From positions 1-11,280 of the forward strand of contig OUQQ01000590.1 in the NCBI GenBank assembly GCA_900404475.1: DNA of 11,280 nt, given 5' to 3'. This DNA comes from Spongospora subterranea. Lineage: Eukaryota > Endomyxa > Phytomyxea > Plasmodiophorida > Plasmodiophoridae. The notes under the pieces were generated by a model. That model searched no databases. It was not told where the DNA came from and saw only the letters and a list, made by a program, of their open reading frames with translations. A program made the position numbers and the translations under genes. This document shows, in pieces, positions 8,857 to 11,280 of the stretch (positions are counted from its first letter, which is position 1; each line of letters starts with the position of its first letter).

Positions 8857-9550
8857 TTATTGGTAGAACATTATCTCGCTGGAAGACGATGAACGGTAAG
8901 ACCGGACACAACAATTTCCAAGTCGGAATTAGCGAGCGCTTCAATAACTAGGCGATCGGCGAGGCGCTGATATTGGAAATATAAACGGTAAGGTAATTAT
9001 TCCAGCGGGTAGTGTAAACCTATAGGCTATATATAGCCTCAAATCTGTTACGCGCCAAATGTTTTTCGAAAGTTGCAAAATTCCAACCAAATGTTGTTCT
9101 GACGCATTGAAAAGAGTCGTCTGCGACAAATCAAAACCGCCCTGAGTCAGTAATGGCATCTCGATCTTGGCAGAAAACGATTAATCTGAGCACGTCATAG
9201 GAAGGACAAACCGAAACTAATGGATACCCGCAAGCATACAGGACACTCAGGAAATCGGCGACAGCCAATGCTCGGTCCTCCAGTTCAAACGTCGTCGCCG
9301 CAATCGCGTGATATTTTCATATTCCAGTTTTTCTGAAAGTAAATATCGGTATCGATATTCCAGTCAGAACAACGGTACTCCGTAAACGGACTGTCGAACA
9401 CAACACTGTGCGGGGGCACCGGTTCCGAACGCTCCAGTGCTGGATCGGATCTGCTGACTCACGCACTTATCCGACTGAGTAAAGCGGACTGTGAGGACAA
9501 AGTGGCCTGGTCGAGGCCGCGTGACTGGCGCACCTCTGTGCACTTTGTAT
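8857..9550. other. S2P upstream region, no gene recognised
   Basis: This is the 5' flank of S2P on the minus strand. It contains the TATA-centred palindrome at 9025-9040 and no open frame with a recognisable motif. Frames at about 9365-9550 on the plus strand may belong to the degenerate transposase that follows, but I could not align them. Confidence 0.35.
9025..9040. promoter_or_regulatory. 16-bp palindrome with TATATA core
   Basis: AGGCTATATATAGCCT is a perfect palindrome. It lies about 170 bp upstream of the S2P start codon, so a TATA box for S2P is plausible. Being symmetric, it could direct initiation in either direction or form a short cruciform. The regulatory role is inferred from position only. 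Confidence 0.4.
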
Positions 9551-9551
9551 T

Positions 9552-9977
9552 GTGCATAAGGCTGCGGTTGGCTGGGCATTGACAATGGGAGGGATTGTGG
9601 AGTCAGCGACAATTCTGCAGCACCCAATGGTTGAGGGATTGGACTCCCCGCCCAAAAGAAATATATTGCAGTGGCTGAACTCACCAAGCGGCTGCCGCAC
9701 TCGTCTGTCGAATCGTCCTCATAGCCGAATCAGCAGTAAAAGGCGACAATGTCCAATATGCCGGTCGCAGACGACGGTTAAATGTACAACGTGTGGGATC
9801 AACGTCTGCGCCCAGCTGCACTTCGGCATGGCAGTGACGTGCTGGCAAAAGGTGCACAACGATGAACAGCTAGTATCGTACAGGACTCCAGTCAGGAAAG
9901 GGATCCGCGGGCGTCGCGGCAATGGCAGCAAAAATACAGCCGTACCGGAGCAAAACAATCAAGTTGCAGAAGCGTGA
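9552..9977 (+). mobile_element. piggyBac-like transposase remnant (C-terminal zinc region)
   Basis: The plus-strand frame carries a cysteine-rich C-terminal segment: RRQCPICR, then CTTCGINVC, then TCWQKVHN. This resembles the zinc-binding ribbon at the C-terminus of piggyBac-type transposases (CxxC...CxxC...LC...CF..YH), with about eight extra residues before the last cysteine. Upstream, TMGGIVESATI may be a degenerate form of the MGGVDxxD motif. The roughly 80 residues normally lying between these parts are mostly missing. No catalytic DDD core can be followed further upstream, and the frame begins without an ATG at its open end. A dead 3' fragment of an element is the best reading. A host gene with a similar zinc ribbon, or a PGBD-type domesticated exon, is possible. 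No terminal repeats or TTAA duplications were identified. Confidence 0.45.
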
Positions 9978-10098
9978 ATGTTCCTATATTATAAATTGTT
10001 ATGTGTTATTTGCAATATCCATAAAGGTCCCACAACGATTGCGGGATCCTGTATTATATGGTACAGCAGGAGGTTAGCGATTGGGCGACGGTTGGTTA

Positions 10099-10114
10099 TT
10101 GCCACGCGTGGCAA
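10099..10114. promoter_or_regulatory. Palindrome copy 1, TTGCCACGCGTGGCAA
   Basis: A perfect 16-bp palindrome whose 14-bp core recurs at 10130, exactly 30 bp away. The core contains CACGCG on both strands, a class C (hairy/HES-type) E-box sequence, and outward TGCCA/TGGCA half-sites. It lies about 95 bp upstream of a TATA box. Confidence 0.45.
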
Positions 10115-10129
10115 ACTCCCGTCACAGCT

Positions 10130-10143
10130 TGCCACGCGTGGCA
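10130..10143. promoter_or_regulatory. Palindrome copy 2, TGCCACGCGTGGCA
   Basis: The core is identical to copy 1 and lies 30 bp further on (about three helical turns), so both would face the same side of the DNA. The flanks differ after the core. It lies about 65 bp upstream of the TATA box at 10206. Confidence 0.45.
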
Positions 10144-10205
10144 GGATTAGGGCCTTGCCGCGGAACTGTTCATTATCTGTGATGTCATGATCCGAAAGTC
10201 TTAGG

Positions 10206-10214
10206 TATATAAGG
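10206..10214 (+). promoter_or_regulatory. TATA box (TATATAAGG)
   Basis: This near-consensus TATA box on the plus strand lies just downstream of the paired palindromes, a typical core promoter arrangement. A start site near 10235-10240 would be expected. The gene it would serve is not clear; the first good plus-strand ATG with a longer frame is at 10546. Confidence 0.4.
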
Positions 10215-10308
10215 ACCCGAGAATGATGGCCTTCAGCCAACATAGTACCTTTTGGGACTGTTAGGAACGAGCATGTCGTGTTTCGCGATGAATTCGTGGT
10301 GACCCATC

Positions 10309-10370
10309 GTCTCCTTACCTCCGCCATTGTCTCCTTTACATCCGCTTTCGCCTCCTTTACCTCCGCCAGA
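10309..10370. repeat. Three-copy ~21-nt tandem repeat
   Basis: Units at 10309-10328 (20 nt), 10329-10349 and 10350-10370 share CTCCTT(T)AC.TCCGC. On the minus strand the two 21-nt units encode the heptads AEVKEAK and ADVKETM. The third unit has lost one base, changing its reading to AEVRRRW. Each unit also carries GAG|GTAAAG or GAG|GTAAGG, a splice-donor-like sequence. Confidence 0.6.
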
Positions 10371-10545
10371 ACCAGTGTCGTTTTAGGACAATGCGAAGCG
10401 TGAATCTGTACGGTGCCCGGCATGTCGCCGCTGCGGGCATGTAAGCGTACAGAAAATTGGAGGCAGTCGAATAGTATTCCGATGCGTTTACCGAAGTGGT
10501 GATCGACCATGCGGCAAGATCATAAACGCTGGCCTTGTCGCGGAG

Positions 10546-10785
10546 ATGGCGGCGAAAGGTTGCCCAAAGACAACGAAGCAGTTTAAGGACACCGTCCACC
10601 TGGCGACCGCAGCGGCGGCTCGGCTGGTGGAGGAACCAACGGGCGCTCGTGACAATCGCTCTCTCAGACTCTCTTCTTCTGACAGACCGCCCAGCTGGAC
10701 TCAATTTGGATCAGTCACTTGTAAACACACTCAAGTGTATTTACTGTATTGTTATAGTACTGTGAGATTAAGAGTCCCCGTTTAA
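10546..10785 (+). CDS. Hypothetical short ORF
   Basis: A 79-residue plus-strand frame with a good start context (GGAGATGG). The first 30 or so residues (MAAKGCPKTTKQFKDTVHL, then an alanine-rich stretch ending RLVEE) look like a basic, amphipathic protein start. The second half is less convincing and may be intronic. It lies 340 bp downstream of the TATA box at 10206, which could serve it. No domain was recognised; chance is a real alternative. Confidence 0.2.
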   Translation: MAAKGCPKTTKQFKDTVHLATAAAARLVEEPTGARDNRSLRLSSSDRPPSWTQFGSVTCKHTQVYLLYCYSTVRLRVPV

Positions 10786-11081
10786 GTTTAAACAGTGGTT
10801 CTAGGAATCGATTTTAGTTTAACGACCTCGTCTAGGACATGTGTCTCCATATCGGAACACTGTTCCATTTTTGCTGTTTTGCGCTTCCGGTTGTTCAGGG
10901 CAGGCAGAATCTGTCAGGAATTTGTCTGCTCAATTTCCTCTGAGAATGTACTTTGGATTTCTGTGTATGTCTGGTATAATTTTTTCGCTCTTCTCGCCGA
11001 CATTGAAAAGGCGGAACGTATGGATCTTCAGCCAGGTACATATGAAAAACGAACACAAGCAGGATACCAGCTAACAAATTC

Positions 11082-11262
11082 CAGATGGAAATTGCTGAAA
11101 TCAAAGCCAGTATCCAGAATCACCCCTTTTACCCAATAGTATCGTCGTGTGTACAATTTTTTTGCAAATTTCAAACCCTATCATTCAAATTTGTATTCAA
11201 AATTCTTGAAAGCAATCTTCTTATCCTGGATGCAATCGATTGATTTCAGCAATTTCCCTCTG
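11082..11262. repeat. 22-nt inverted repeat, arms 137 bp apart
   Basis: The arms at 11082-11103 and 11241-11262 are reverse complements with 21 of 22 matches, including 17 contiguous bases (TGATTTCAGCAATTTCC in the right arm). The sequence between is A/T-rich with several CAAATTT/TTCAAA-like words. It could be a MITE-like element, a hairpin, or chance. No clear target-site duplication was seen. Confidence 0.5.
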
Positions 11263-11280
11263 CATTCGCAGGCTGTACTC

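Larger units (their letters stand above)
9978..11280. other. Right-end region, largely without recognised genes
   Basis: Apart from the palindromes, TATA box, tandem repeat, short ORF and inverted repeat listed separately, I see no gene I can support. A minus-strand frame at 9989-10510 (173 residues) is the longest but runs across the promoter-like elements and has no motif. A minus-strand stretch at about 11119-11030 encodes a strongly hydrophobic segment (SIWNLLAGILLVFVFHMYL) without an ATG and could be part of an exon. The last 150 bp are A/T-rich. Confidence 0.35.

Noticed and set aside
9989..10510. Minus-strand 173-residue frame.
   Set aside because: It spans the palindromes and TATA box, shows no domain, and its heptad repeat is frame-disrupted; likely chance.
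10795..11139. Plus-strand 114-residue frame.
   Set aside because: It begins without an ATG and mixes hydrophobic and polar stretches with no motif; cannot be supported.
1..11280. CRISPR arrays, tRNA, rRNA or bacterial operon features.
   Set aside because: No regularly spaced repeats and no tRNA or rRNA sequence seen; genes are intron-bearing and animal-like.

Overview
The window is eukaryotic and almost certainly from a compact invertebrate (metazoan) genome. The recognisable genes are split by GT-AG introns, many only 43-100 bp long. The proteins are animal-type: RNA polymerase I subunit A49/PAF53, a prune-family DHH phosphoesterase, site-2 protease, and cadherin-repeat remnants. No bacterial gene organisation, rRNA or tRNA was seen. 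I cannot place the phylum with confidence. I reconstructed the splice models by hand from reading-frame phase, GT/AG signals and remembered family motifs, so they are models and not transcript-supported annotations.

Layout. (1) Positions 1-~570, plus strand: broken pieces of cadherin repeats in shifting frames with stops, most likely a decayed cadherin gene. (2) 1215-2264, minus: an intact single-exon prune/exopolyphosphatase-like gene. (3) 2389-5121, minus: an eight-exon gene for Pol I subunit A49 (POLR1E/PAF53), 408 residues, ending 124 bp before the prune start codon on the same strand. (4) 5420-5914, minus: coding-like peptide segments, including a plausible two-exon 77-residue product, that I cannot identify. 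(5) 6189-6869, plus: an intact, very GC-rich gene for a 226-residue protein with six predicted membrane spans, not identified. (6) 7042-8856, minus: a seven-exon membrane-bound site-2 protease (MBTPS2/S2P), 483 residues, convergent with gene 5. (7) 8857-11280: mostly non-coding, with a 16-bp TATA-centred palindrome, a probable piggyBac-like transposase remnant carrying the C-terminal cysteine-rich domain, a pair of identical 14-bp palindromes exactly 30 bp apart upstream of a TATA box, a 21-nt tandem repeat, and a 22-nt inverted repeat near the right end.

How the genes relate. The solid genes are housekeeping: Pol I transcription (A49), phosphoanhydride hydrolysis or signalling (prune), and regulated intramembrane proteolysis of SREBP/ATF6-type factors (S2P). 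They share no pathway. The close same-strand A49-prune pair suggests either a shared transcription unit or simple genome compaction. The prune and membrane-protein genes are rich in G/C at third codon positions, whereas S2P and the right third of the window are not. I found no convincing new multi-gene system. The more unusual items are the paired palindromes, the AG-free intron stretches, the S2P splice junction that splits the conserved active-site Asp-Gly pair, and the unidentified minus-strand coding segment at 5420-5914.
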